In this document: one piece after another, positions 18,264 to 25,807 of the stretch | How the letters are laid out: the number at the start of each line of letters is the position of its first letter | Numbering within the stretch: the first letter of the stretch is position 1 | Assembly (NCBI RefSeq): GCF_004365875.1 | Contig: NZ_SODF01000001.1 | Location: forward strand, 434,001 to 498,000 | Source of the DNA: Kribbella kalugense | Lineage (GTDB): Bacteria > Actinomycetota > Actinomycetes > Propionibacteriales > Kribbellaceae | Direction: 5' to 3' | DNA length: 64,000 nucleotides | Position numbers and translations under genes: made by a program | The notes under the pieces: model-generated | The model's database searches: none | What the model saw: only the letters and a program-made list of their open reading frames with translations | What the model was told of the DNA's origin: nothing

Positions 18264-19835
18264 GTGAGAGAACCGAGTGCTGTTTTCGTCCAGGCAGACC
18301 CCTCGGACGGACTGACCAGCGCGGTCCGCTCCGGCCCGACCTGGTCGGCCGCCGGTGCTGAGGTCAGCTGGAATGACGGAGCCGTCGAGGTCACGGCGAA
18401 CACGATCTGCCGCGTCGCCCTCCGCTGGACCGAGAAGCTTCCGGCCGGCGCACTGATCCTCGGTGATGCCTGGGAGCGTTCGTACGGCGACCTGCAGTGG
18501 CGTCACCAGGAACCCGAGCGCCTGCTGCCGTGGTACTTCCTGGTCCACGACCCGGAGACCCAAAGCACCACCGGCGCGGGCGTCGACGTGCAGCCGAGCG
18601 CGTTCTGTTCCTGGACAGTCGACGGCAACGGCTTCACCCTCTGGCTCGACCTGCGCAACGGCGGCGGTGCGGCACACTTGAACGGCCGGACGCTGACCGC
18701 CGCAACCGTGCGACGATTCGAAGACGCCGGCACACCCTGGCAGACCCTGAACGCAGCGGTCGCCACCATGAGCACCCGGCTACCGGCGCGACCTGAGCCC
18801 GCGCCGGTGGTCGGGGCCAACAACTGGTACTACGCGTACGGCGAGAACTTCGACGAGAAGGCAGTCCTCCAGGACGCGACCACGATCGTCGAGCTGGCGG
18901 ACGGCCATCCAGTCAAACCGTTCAGCGTGGTCGACGACGGCTGGTACCCGGGCGGCATCGCCTCAGGTGGTCCCTGGGACCGCGGTACGCCGGGAGTCTT
19001 CGACGACCTCGCCGGTACGGCGGCCGCGATCAAGGAGATCGGGGCTCGGCCGGGGCTGTGGTTCCGCCCGCTGCTGGTCCGCGAGCCGGGTCGGTGGGCG
19101 TCGACGGCGCCTCATGACAAGCCGGGTCGCGCGCTCGATCCGTCGTACCCGGAGGTTCTCGACGGGGTCCGCGCGGATCTGGAGCGGTTCAAGGGCTGGG
19201 GTTTCGAGCTGGTCAAGCACGACTTCAGCACGTACGACGTGTTCGGCGCTTTCGGCCCCGCGATGGGGTCGCGGCTGACTCGCGACGGCTGGCAGTTCCA
19301 CGATCCTTCGCGGACCACAGCCGAGATCATTCTGGCGTTCTACCGGGAGATCCGGGCCGCGGCGGATGGCGTCGTACTGATCGGCTGCAACACCGTCGGC
19401 CACCTCGCCGCGGGGCTTGTCGACGTACAGCGGACCGGTGACGACACGTCCGGACGGGACTGGGAGCGGACCCGGAAGATGGGCGTCAACACGCTCGCGT
19501 TCCGGCTGCCGCAGCACAACCGGTTCTTCACCGTGGACGCGGACTGCGTTCCCTGCACGCCGCAGACGCCGTGGGAGCTGAACGAGCGCTTCCTTGATCT
19601 GGTCGCCCGATCCGGTACGGCGCTGTTCCTGTCGATCGATCCGGCCGCGCGCACCGAGCGGACCGACCGGGCGCTGCGAAACGGTATACGGTTGGCGCTC
19701 AGTGGTGGTACGACGGCTGAGCTCGAGCCGACCGACTGGCTGGTGAACACCACGCCCACCTCCTGGCGCGCGGGCGACGAAGCCATCCACTACGACTGGT
19801 CTCGTCCGTGGGGTGCGGACCCGACCGCCAACTGA
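18264..19835 (+). CDS. Glycoside hydrolase of clan GH-D (alpha-galactosidase/GH36-like)
   Basis: 523 residues from the GTG at 18264, which has GAGGAG just upstream; an earlier GTG at 18234 lacks one. A beta-sandwich N-terminal domain (about 1-185) precedes a TIM barrel starting GANNWYYAYG. The barrel shows SVVDDGWYPGG, RPGLWFRPLL, the nucleophile aspartate in LVKHDFSTYD (about residue 316), and the acid/base region VQRTGDDTSGRDW (about 391), which together define retaining alpha-galactosidase-type enzymes. There is no signal peptide, so it is probably cytoplasmic. It is followed by a ROK regulator and a GH125 alpha-mannosidase, suggesting use of an alpha-linked oligosaccharide. The exact substrate is uncertain. 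Confidence 0.82.
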   Translation: MREPSAVFVQADPSDGLTSAVRSGPTWSAAGAEVSWNDGAVEVTANTICRVALRWTEKLPAGALILGDAWERSYGDLQWRHQEPERLLPWYFLVHDPETQSTTGAGVDVQPSAFCSWTVDGNGFTLWLDLRNGGGAAHLNGRTLTAATVRRFEDAGTPWQTLNAAVATMSTRLPARPEPAPVVGANNWYYAYGENFDEKAVLQDATTIVELADGHPVKPFSVVDDGWYPGGIASGGPWDRGTPGVFDDLAGTAAAIKEIGARPGLWFRPLLVREPGRWASTAPHDKPGRALDPSYPEVLDGVRADLERFKGWGFELVKHDFSTYDVFGAFGPAMGSRLTRDGWQFHDPSRTTAEIILAFYREIRAAADGVVLIGCNTVGHLAAGLVDVQRTGDDTSGRDWERTRKMGVNTLAFRLPQHNRFFTVDADCVPCTPQTPWELNERFLDLVARSGTALFLSIDPAARTERTDRALRNGIRLALSGGTTAELEPTDWLVNTTPTSWRAGDEAIHYDWSRPWGADPTAN

Positions 19836-19847
19836 CCTGGGGGCTGT

Positions 19848-21089
19848 GTGAGCGTACGGCGAGGCACCAATCTCGATCGTGTCGGCGGCTTCAACGACGC
19901 CGTCGTACTGGACGCGATCCGCCGCAGCGAACAACTCAGCCGCGTCGAGCTCGCCGAAGCCACCGGCCTTTCCGGCCAGGCCATCTCCAACATCGCCCGC
20001 CGCCTCCTCGACGCCGGACTGGTCCGGGAGGCAGGCAGGTTGCGCGGCGCCGGCCTCGGCAAACCGCGGACGTTACTCGAGCTCGAGCCCACTGGGCAGT
20101 ACGCCGTCGGTGTGCACCTCGACCCGTCCGTCGTCACCGTCGTACTGCTCGACCTCACCGGCGAGGTGATCGCGCGGCGGCCGGTCGACCAGTACGCCGA
20201 CGATCCCGACGTACTCATCGCTGGCATCGCGAAGACGATCGAGGAAGTCATCACGTCGTCCGGCGCACTGCGTGAGCGCGTCACCGGCGTCGGCATCGCC
20301 GCACCCGGCCCGATCGACGTCGACCGCGGTGTGGTCGTCGATCCGCCGAACCTGTCGGCCTGGCACTTGGTCCCGCTCCGCGACGAACTGCGGGAGCGGA
20401 CCGGCCTCCCGGTCCTGCTGGACAAGGACGTCACGGCGGCCGCATCGGCGGAGAAGTGGGCCGGTCAGAGCGGCAGCTTCGTGTTCTTCTACCTCGGCAC
20501 CGGGGTCGGCGCCGGACTGGTCATCGGCGACGAGGTGGTCCGCGGTTCGTCGAGCAACGTCGGCGAGATTGGTCACGTGATCGTCGATCCGGACGGCCCG
20601 GTCTGCTACTGCGGGCGGCGTGGTTGCGTTGGTGAGACGAGCCAGCCGCGATACCTGGTGCAGCAGGCGGTCCGGGCCGGAGTACTTGCCCAAGGCATCG
20701 ATCTCGACGACCGGCCCGCGGTGGACGCAGCCTTCGCCAAGCTGTGCGCGCTGGCCGTGGACGGTGCCGGTGGCGCGCGGGAGATCGTCGCCGCGTTGGC
20801 CGGGCGGATCGCCAAGGTGGTCGAGGACATCGCCAACCTGCTCGACCTGGAGCGCGTGGTCTTCGGCGGTCCGCACTGGGAACACCTCGCTCCCGTCCTC
20901 GGCGACGCAGTACGCGATGCGCTGGACGGACGCTTCTTGCTCCGCGCGGTCCACCCGTTCGACGTCGCCGGTACGGCGCTCGGCGCGGACGTCGGCGCTA
21001 TCGGCGCGGCCAGCCTGGTGCTCGACCAGACCTTCTCGCCCAACCCCTCCTTGTTGTTGCAAAGCAGTGCACTCGTCGGTGAAAGGTGA
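19848..21089 (+). CDS. ROK-family transcriptional regulator
   Basis: 413 residues from a GTG. An N-terminal winged helix (DAIRRSEQLSRVELAEATGLSGQAISNIARRLLDAGLV, about 23-62) is joined to a ROK sugar-binding domain with GVGIAAPGPIDVDRG and LDKDVTAAA. A zinc site is formed by GHVIVD followed by CYCGRRGCVGE. It lies 12 bp after the glycosidase and 7 bp before GH125, so all three are probably one operon controlled by this protein in response to a sugar. No obvious palindrome was found in the 35 bp before the glycosidase, though that stretch is AT-rich for this genome. Confidence 0.92.
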   Translation: MSVRRGTNLDRVGGFNDAVVLDAIRRSEQLSRVELAEATGLSGQAISNIARRLLDAGLVREAGRLRGAGLGKPRTLLELEPTGQYAVGVHLDPSVVTVVLLDLTGEVIARRPVDQYADDPDVLIAGIAKTIEEVITSSGALRERVTGVGIAAPGPIDVDRGVVVDPPNLSAWHLVPLRDELRERTGLPVLLDKDVTAAASAEKWAGQSGSFVFFYLGTGVGAGLVIGDEVVRGSSSNVGEIGHVIVDPDGPVCYCGRRGCVGETSQPRYLVQQAVRAGVLAQGIDLDDRPAVDAAFAKLCALAVDGAGGAREIVAALAGRIAKVVEDIANLLDLERVVFGGPHWEHLAPVLGDAVRDALDGRFLLRAVHPFDVAGTALGADVGAIGAASLVLDQTFSPNPSLLLQSSALVGER

Positions 21090-21096
21090 CGTGTAG

Positions 21097-22368
21097 ATGA
21101 TCGACCCCGAGGTCCTTGCCCGCGCGGTTGCGGCTGTTGAGCGGGCCACCGGCGACGAGGTGATCGCGGAGATGTTCCGGCGCTCGATGGCCGGCAACCT
21201 ACCCGCGGTCGCCGAACCGTTGCCGGACGGGACGACGTTCGTGCTCACCGGCGACATCCCGGCGATGTGGTTACGTGACTCCGCCGCACAGATGCGTCCG
21301 TACCTGCTGCTGTGCAAGGACGATCCGGGTCTGCAGGACTCGCTGATCGGGGTGCTGCACCGGCAGCTCGAGTACGTCGTGCTGGACCCGTACGCGAACG
21401 CCTTCAACAAGGAGGCGAACGGCGCCGGGCACACCACCGACGAGACCGACATGTCGGCGTGGGTGTGGGAGCGTAAGTACGAGATCGACTCGCTGTGTTT
21501 CCCGCTCGAACTGGCGTACCGGCTGTGGCGGATCACCGGCCGCGCGGACGTGATCGACAACCGGTTCCGGGCAGCCGCCGAGGCGATCGTCGAGCTGTGG
21601 ACGGTGGAGCAGGATCACGAGGCAAGGTCACCGTACCGCTTCCAGCGGCTGCACGACCGGCCGTCGGACACGCTGGTCCGTGAAGGTCGTGGGCGGCTGA
21701 CGCAGCCGACGGGGATGTCGTGGAGCGCGTTCCGGCCGAGTGACGACGCGACCGAGCTCGGGTTCAACGTGCCGGGCAACATGTTCGCGTCGGTGGTGCT
21801 CGGATACCTGCAGGAGATCGCGACCGAGGTACTACGGGACGAGCCGCTGGCCGATCGCGCGAAGACCTTGAAGGCGGACATCGACGAGGGCATCGCGCAG
21901 TACGGGACGATCGACCATCCTGTGCACGGCCGGGTGTACGCGTACGAGGTCGACGGGTTGGGGGAGTCGTTGGTGATGGACGACGCCAACATGCCTAGTT
22001 TGCTGTCGATCCCGCTGACTGGGTACGCCGCGCCCGACGACCCGACGTACCTCGCTACTCGGCAGTTGTTGTTGAGCCCGGAGAACCCCTACTACTACAG
22101 CGGTACGGTTGCGGCCGGCATCGGCAGTCCGCACACTCCGCCGCGTTATATCTGGCACATTGCGCTTGCTGTGCAGGGGATTTCGAGCACTTCGGCGGAG
22201 GAACGCCAACGCTTGCTGGAGCTCCTCCGCGACACCACCGGCGGCACCGGCCAGATGCACGAGGGCTTCAACGTCGACGACCCCTCGCAGTACACCCGAG
22301 AATGGTTCTCCTGGGCCAACGCCATGTTCTGCGAACTAGCCCTAGTCCACGCCGGCATCAAGAGTTAG
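21097..22368 (+). CDS. GH125 family exo-alpha-1,6-mannosidase-like protein (metal-independent)
   Basis: 423 residues. Family hallmarks are FVLTGDIPAMWLRDSAAQMRPYL at about residues 48-70, ETDMSAWVWERKYEIDSLCFPLELAYRLW, the MDDANMPSLLSIP block (about 299-311), and the C-terminal HEGFNVDDPSQYTREWFSWANAMF. Characterised GH125 enzymes are inverting alpha-1,6-mannosidases. There is no signal peptide. It is the last gene of the glycosidase-ROK operon, and the hairpin-rich gap that follows probably holds the terminator. Confidence 0.9.
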   Translation: MIDPEVLARAVAAVERATGDEVIAEMFRRSMAGNLPAVAEPLPDGTTFVLTGDIPAMWLRDSAAQMRPYLLLCKDDPGLQDSLIGVLHRQLEYVVLDPYANAFNKEANGAGHTTDETDMSAWVWERKYEIDSLCFPLELAYRLWRITGRADVIDNRFRAAAEAIVELWTVEQDHEARSPYRFQRLHDRPSDTLVREGRGRLTQPTGMSWSAFRPSDDATELGFNVPGNMFASVVLGYLQEIATEVLRDEPLADRAKTLKADIDEGIAQYGTIDHPVHGRVYAYEVDGLGESLVMDDANMPSLLSIPLTGYAAPDDPTYLATRQLLLSPENPYYYSGTVAAGIGSPHTPPRYIWHIALAVQGISSTSAEERQRLLELLRDTTGGTGQMHEGFNVDDPSQYTREWFSWANAMFCELALVHAGIKS

Positions 22369-22413
22369 AAAAGCGCGAAAAGCGGACACCGCTCCGCGGC
22401 GGCTGTCTTGTTG

Positions 22414-22428
22414 GCCGCCTTCGGCGGC
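22414..22428 (+). terminator. Compact GC hairpin after GH125
   Basis: GCCGCC, TTC, GGCGGC forms a perfect 6-bp stem with a 3-base loop, about 45 bp after the GH125 stop. There is no T-tract. It is a plausible terminator for the glycosidase-ROK-GH125 operon, based only on structure and position. Confidence 0.4.
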
Positions 22429-22629
22429 GCGCGAACTGTTGGTTCGGGCAGCCGCATCTGGCGAAGCAGCTGCCCATCCGGTCGGACCGGTGAATTCGAC
22501 ACGCTTCGCGGCAGAGTCCGAGCGGACCATTAGATGCCGCGACGATTGCTCCCGCCCGGTGGCATGGAACGGCTGGCGCAGTGCAGGTCTGGCCTCACTG
22601 CACCGCGCCAGCCGGTATGGGGTCCCTGG

Positions 22630-22661
22630 CCGAGTCGTCCACAGGGGATAGGACGACTCGG
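22630..22661. repeat. Perfect 11-bp inverted repeat with 10-base loop
   Basis: The arm CCGAGTCGTCC (22630-22640) pairs exactly with GGACGACTCGG (22651-22661). It lies 48 bp past the end of the recombinase-like gene, which runs toward it on the minus strand. It could be that gene's terminator or a bidirectional one. The left arm and loop also contain TCGTCCACA, one base from the DnaA box. Confidence 0.55.
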
Positions 22662-22708
22662 ACAAGGACGCTCGTGATGACCAGGTCGAGGCCGCTCGGC
22701 GCAAGAGA

Positions 22709-23125
22709 TCAAGAGATTGCCTCGCCGACAAGGTTGGTCACGTCCTGGTCGATGATGACGATCCGTGCCTCGGTCGCAGCCTCGAAGTACTCGCGGATCC
22801 GGCCCGGAGACCCCAGGACCATGACGTGCAGCAGGCTCGGCAGGAGCACGACTTCGACCTGGTCTCGCACAACGGCCCGAAAGAACCGCTCGAAAGCCAG
22901 CGGCCGTCTAGCGTCGTCTTCCACGAAGGTTGCCGCGAGCTCCAACCCGGACGCTGCGGCGAAGGCATTCAAGCGCTCTTTGGTTCGGTTGACCTCGGAG
23001 GCGCACGGCAGCAGGTAGGCGCACAGGTACGCGTAGGCCAGTGGGTGATCGAACATTTGGCGGAGGTTCCCACGAGCGCAGTTGAGTGCACCCGTTGGCG
23101 TCCGAAGGTCATACCCCGATGTCAC
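22709..23125 (-). CDS. Small recombinase-N-terminal-like protein of unknown function
   Basis: 138 residues from GTG 23125; an internal ATG at 23056 is an alternative start. The sequence AYAYLCAYLLPCASEVNRTKERLNAFAAASGLELAATFVEDD followed by VVLLPSLLHVMVLGSPGRIREYFE resembles the fold of serine-recombinase N-terminal domains. The catalytic serine motif (Y-x-R-x-S) is absent (AYLCAYLLP instead) and there is no DNA-binding domain, so recombination is unlikely. It follows the XRE regulator in the same direction, with a tandem 10-bp repeat in the gap. I infer an accessory role in that cassette; the true function is unknown. Confidence 0.6.
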   Translation of the reverse strand: MTSGYDLRTPTGALNCARGNLRQMFDHPLAYAYLCAYLLPCASEVNRTKERLNAFAAASGLELAATFVEDDARRPLAFERFFRAVVRDQVEVVLLPSLLHVMVLGSPGRIREYFEAATEARIVIIDQDVTNLVGEAIS

Positions 23126-23163
23126 CCTCCGACCGTATGGATGGGAAGCAGGCCGGATCGATG

Positions 23164-23183
23164 AACTTGCGCCAACTTGCGCG
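23164..23183. promoter_or_regulatory. Tandem 10-bp AACTTGCGC repeat upstream of recombinase-like gene
   Basis: AACTTGCGCC at 23164-23173 is followed immediately by AACTTGCGCG at 23174-23183, one DNA helix turn apart. It lies 39-58 bp upstream of the 23125 start, in the gap after the XRE gene. Nearly the same pair, inverted, lies upstream of the cassette's first gene at 24916-24935. It is a likely binding site for the XRE regulator encoded between them (inference). Confidence 0.5.
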
Positions 23184-23206
23184 CGTTCTGTGACAGGTAA
23201 GCCTCC

Positions 23207-24064
23207 CTAGGTCGACAGGTCAGCCAAGGCAGCCTTGATGAGGGTGCGGGCCGTAGAACCGTAGACGGCGAGCTTGGAGAGCGCGGCGAAAGTCTCGCCG
23301 TACATGGCGATTTCGCGCGGCTGGGTGATGGTCAGGAACCCGGAGACGAGCTCGACGTTGGCTTGGGCGTTGTCGAAGACGTAGAAGTCTTCGACAGGCC
23401 AGCGCGACGTCCGGTCGGCTGCGGTCGGGATCACGCCGAGACTGAGCGACGCCAGCTGCATCACGTCGAGGAGGTGTCGCAGTTGTCCGGTCAAGACCTC
23501 CGGGCCGCCGACTTGGTAGTGCAGGGCGGCTTCTTCCAGCACGAAAGCGAAGGTGTGTCCGCCCTCGACCAGGATGCGCTGGCGGTCTGTGCGTTCAGCC
23601 ACGGTCGCGGCCACGTCGTCTACCTGGACGCGCCGGCGATCCCGCAGCGACGTGAGCACGGCGGTCGTGTAGTCGACGGTCTGCAACAGGCCCGGGATCA
23701 TGCTCTGGCAGTAGGACCGGTACTGCCTGGTGCGGTCGTAGAGTTCCCGCACGGAGGCGTTGAGGTGGCGGAGCCCGGTTTGCTCGGCGCGCCGCCAATC
23801 CAGCCACATCGAGTCGACAGACCGGAGCTCGGCGATCAGCTCCGGAAGGACCTCGCGCGAGGAGCAAACCGCACACCAAATGCGGAGGTCGGATTCGGAA
23901 GGTTGCTGCTTGCCACGTTCGATCTTGGAGGTCTTGGCCTCATGCCAGCCGGCCGCGGTAGACAGCGCCCGCGCGGTCAGTCCCGCGTCGAGCCTGACCT
24001 CCCGCAGCCGGTCGGCAAGCGCCTGACGGGCGCTTTGTGCACTCGAGGATTGCGAAGCAGACAT
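23207..24064 (-). CDS. XRE-family helix-turn-helix regulator with DUF5753 domain
   Basis: 285 residues from ATG 24064; the upstream extension to 24142 is not family-like. The HTH at about residues 13-70 reads ALADRLREVRLDAGLTARALSTAAGWHEAKTSKIERGKQQPSESDLRIWC. The DUF5753 domain occupies about 95-280 (YRSYCQSMIPGLLQTVDYTTAVL, TDRQRIL, FAFVLEEAALHYQVGG, GVIPTAAD, SRWPVEDFYVFD). This architecture is abundant in Streptomyces and relatives, where some members (WhiJ-like) affect development. It forms a cassette with the DUF6879 and NCPAV-type genes upstream and the recombinase-like gene downstream. Confidence 0.9.
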   Translation of the reverse strand: MSASQSSSAQSARQALADRLREVRLDAGLTARALSTAAGWHEAKTSKIERGKQQPSESDLRIWCAVCSSREVLPELIAELRSVDSMWLDWRRAEQTGLRHLNASVRELYDRTRQYRSYCQSMIPGLLQTVDYTTAVLTSLRDRRRVQVDDVAATVAERTDRQRILVEGGHTFAFVLEEAALHYQVGGPEVLTGQLRHLLDVMQLASLSLGVIPTAADRTSRWPVEDFYVFDNAQANVELVSGFLTITQPREIAMYGETFAALSKLAVYGSTARTLIKAALADLST

Positions 24065-24096
24065 CCGGATTCGTAACGCCGAGAAGTAGGCCGGGG

Positions 24097-24609
24097 CTAT
24101 AGCGCGATGGAGTAGTCGTCGTGGTCGATGCCACGTTCCCACACAGCCTCGAACGCCTGGAGGCAGAGCTTCACCACATCGGGGTCGGTGCTCACCTCGT
24201 TGCCGACGAACTGCCCGTCACCGGCGAAGAAGATGAACTGCAAGGTGCTTTCATCGAAGACCCAAACGTCATTGCCGGGAAGAGCAACCGCCGACAGTCG
24301 TGCGCGCGGCACCCAACGAATCGTCTCACCGGCCGCCACGTTGGCACGCGAGGTCACTGCGTGCTCGAAGGCGATGTAGTCAGACACCGGTTCGCTGATG
24401 ACTCGAACCCGCTTCATCTGGATCCCACGCTCCGTCGCGCTTCGGGCGGTATCGGTCCAGCCGGCGTACTCGCGGACCGCCTGATCGAGGTCGCCCGCTT
24501 GCCAAGCCACATAGCCGGGATCATCGGTCATGTACTGGTCGCGAAACTCCAGCTTCAGCGCAGTCCGAGTACAGCTGGCGAGCAGTTCAGCGAACGACGG
24601 CTCCGGCAC
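24097..24609 (-). CDS. DUF6879 family protein
   Basis: 170 residues from GTG 24609, chosen because GGAGG lies six bases upstream; the longer frame to 24624 would need TTG. The family pattern is clear: FAELLASCTRTALKLEFRDQY, then ERGIQMKRVRVISEPVSDYIAFEH, then GETIRWVPR and LPGNDVWVFDESTLQF. No catalytic motif is known. Family members are regularly encoded beside XRE/DUF5753 regulators in actinobacteria. It overlaps the end of the upstream small gene by 23 bp and precedes the XRE gene by 32 bp, so the three form an operon. Base composition looks less GC-rich than the flanks (by eye). Confidence 0.85.
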   Translation of the reverse strand: MPEPSFAELLASCTRTALKLEFRDQYMTDDPGYVAWQAGDLDQAVREYAGWTDTARSATERGIQMKRVRVISEPVSDYIAFEHAVTSRANVAAGETIRWVPRARLSAVALPGNDVWVFDESTLQFIFFAGDGQFVGNEVSTDPDVVKLCLQAFEAVWERGIDHDDYSIAL

Positions 24610-24826
24610 GGCAGGCCTCCACAATCATCTCCGCCATCCGGGCGGGCAGCTTCACAACGGACTCCGAGTCGGCTAGCCCGCTGTCCTGAGACAGCCTGAC
24701 CAGTACCTCCGGGGCGATCACGGTCTCGCCCTGGAAGTAGAGATCTCCTGTCTCCTCGTCCCGGAAGACCGCCGGACAGTTGTTGCCCGGGCAGTTGGGA
24801 TCCTTGCCGTAGAACTCTAACGCCAT
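24587..24826 (-). CDS. Small NCPAV-motif protein, partner of DUF6879
   Basis: 79 residues from ATG 24826, preceded by GGGAGGT at five bases; the longer frame to 24931 lacks such a site. The core is DPNCPGNNCPAVFRDEETGDLYFQGETV, with two closely spaced cysteines, followed by an acidic helical tail. Small proteins with an NCPAVY/F signature are commonly encoded next to DUF6879 genes in actinobacteria. It is the first gene of the XRE cassette, about 90 bp downstream of tandem AACTTGC repeats. Function unknown; a regulator partner or substrate is possible. Confidence 0.75.
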   Translation of the reverse strand: MALEFYGKDPNCPGNNCPAVFRDEETGDLYFQGETVIAPEVLVRLSQDSGLADSESVVKLPARMAEMIVEACRAGAVVR

Positions 24827-24915
24827 GATGACCTCCCGTATCGGGTAATGCGCGGACGGTGCTGGCCTATCATCAAGCGGACTACCGCCTGTAGCCAACC
24901 CTTGGGTGGGCCATC

Positions 24916-24935
24916 GCGCAAGTTTGAGCAAGTTG
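24916..24935. promoter_or_regulatory. Tandem 10-bp (A/C)AACTTGC repeat upstream of XRE cassette
   Basis: Read on the minus strand, CAACTTGCTC is followed directly by AAACTTGCGC, i.e. two copies of AACTTGC at a 10-bp period, about 90 bp before the first gene of the cassette. The same doublet occurs at 23164-23183. The overlapping GCAAG-TTG-CTTGC (24928-24940) is a perfect small palindrome. Probable operator/promoter element for the cassette, by inference. Confidence 0.5.
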
Positions 24936-24961
24936 CTTGCCAGCCGATGGTTCGACTGCGG

Positions 24962-25807
24962 TCAAGTGATGTCCCGGCGGCGGGTGGTCCACACCGCCAG
25001 TGCGGTGAAGACCGCGCAGTAGCCGATCAGCGTCAGTAGGGCGCGGCCGCCGCTGACTGCGTCGCGTACTCCGGGTGGGGCGTCGGATGATGCCATGTCG
25101 GTGACGGTGAAGACTAGGGAGCCGGCGTTGCTGCCGGGGAGGGCGTTGGCTAGCCATTTGAGGCCTGGGAGGAGGCTGCTTACTACGCCGGCCAGGAGGG
25201 TCTCGATGCCTAGGATCCAGACGACGCCTAGGCCGATCGGTAGGGCGACGTTGCGGAAGGCAACGGCTAGTGCGGCGCCGGCGAGGCACCACATCATCAG
25301 GACCAGCCAGCCGCCGGCCAGCCCTTGGAGGAGGTTGCCGATGCTTGGCCACGCGGTCGAACCGTTCTCGGCGGCGGCGATGCCGACGCTGCAGAGTGCG
25401 CAGGCGGCGAAGATGCCGACGACCCAGAGCGCGACCGTTGTGGCGAGCGCGAGGAACTGGGCGCCGAGGATCGTGCCGCGCCCCGGCCGCTGGGTGAGAA
25501 CGGTCTTGAGCGTTCCCCAGGTGTACTCGCCGCCGATCACGATCGCGCCCAGCACGAGTGCGAGCGCTCCGGCGAAGATCGGGTACCCGCCGATCGTGTT
25601 GTCGATAACGCGTTCCGGCAACATTCCGCGAAGGATCTCGGCCCGCGGTACGCCGTCGGTCTGCGGGTTGTCGTCGCCGGTCGCGTAGCCCAGGTACGGC
25701 AGCAGGTAGCCGAAGATCAGGCTCAGCACCAGGCCGGCGCCGAACAGCACCCAGACCGCGGACCGTTTCCGGAGCTTCAGCAGCTCCGCTCGGTAACTAC
25801 CCAACAT
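24962..25807 (-). CDS. ABC transporter permease (ABC-2 type)
   Basis: 281 residues with about six hydrophobic segments. The N-terminal MLGSYRAELLKLRKRSAVWVLFGAGLVL pattern (a basic amphipathic helix, then TM1) and the GGEYTWGTLKTVLTQRPGR loop at about residues 92-110 are typical of bacitracin/lantibiotic-type or undefined ABC-2 exporters. It overlaps the ATPase gene by 11 bp, so the two form one exporter. The response-regulator genes upstream on the same strand suggest two-component control. Substrate unknown. Confidence 0.88.
   Translation of the reverse strand: MLGSYRAELLKLRKRSAVWVLFGAGLVLSLIFGYLLPYLGYATGDDNPQTDGVPRAEILRGMLPERVIDNTIGGYPIFAGALALVLGAIVIGGEYTWGTLKTVLTQRPGRGTILGAQFLALATTVALWVVGIFAACALCSVGIAAAENGSTAWPSIGNLLQGLAGGWLVLMMWCLAGAALAVAFRNVALPIGLGVVWILGIETLLAGVVSSLLPGLKWLANALPGSNAGSLVFTVTDMASSDAPPGVRDAVSGGRALLTLIGYCAVFTALAVWTTRRRDIT

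Larger units (their letters stand above)
22369..22708. other. 340-bp gap with hairpins, no convincing gene
   Basis: Both strands contain only short open frames whose translations (Arg- and Ser-rich) look like GC-driven noise. The stretch holds a GCCGCC-TTC-GGCGGC hairpin (22414-22428) about 45 bp after the GH125 stop and a longer perfect hairpin at 22630-22661. It separates the glycan operon from the convergently oriented XRE cassette. I see no tRNA, no attachment-site duplication and no transposase remnant. Confidence 0.55.

Noticed and set aside
22439..22651. A 70-codon open frame in the 22.4-22.7 kb gap
   Set aside because: No ribosome-binding site, no family resemblance, and it crosses a perfect hairpin; composition suggests noise.
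22709..23125. Active site-specific recombinase
   Set aside because: The catalytic serine motif and a DNA-binding domain are missing and no recombination sites are seen; only the fold resemblance is kept.
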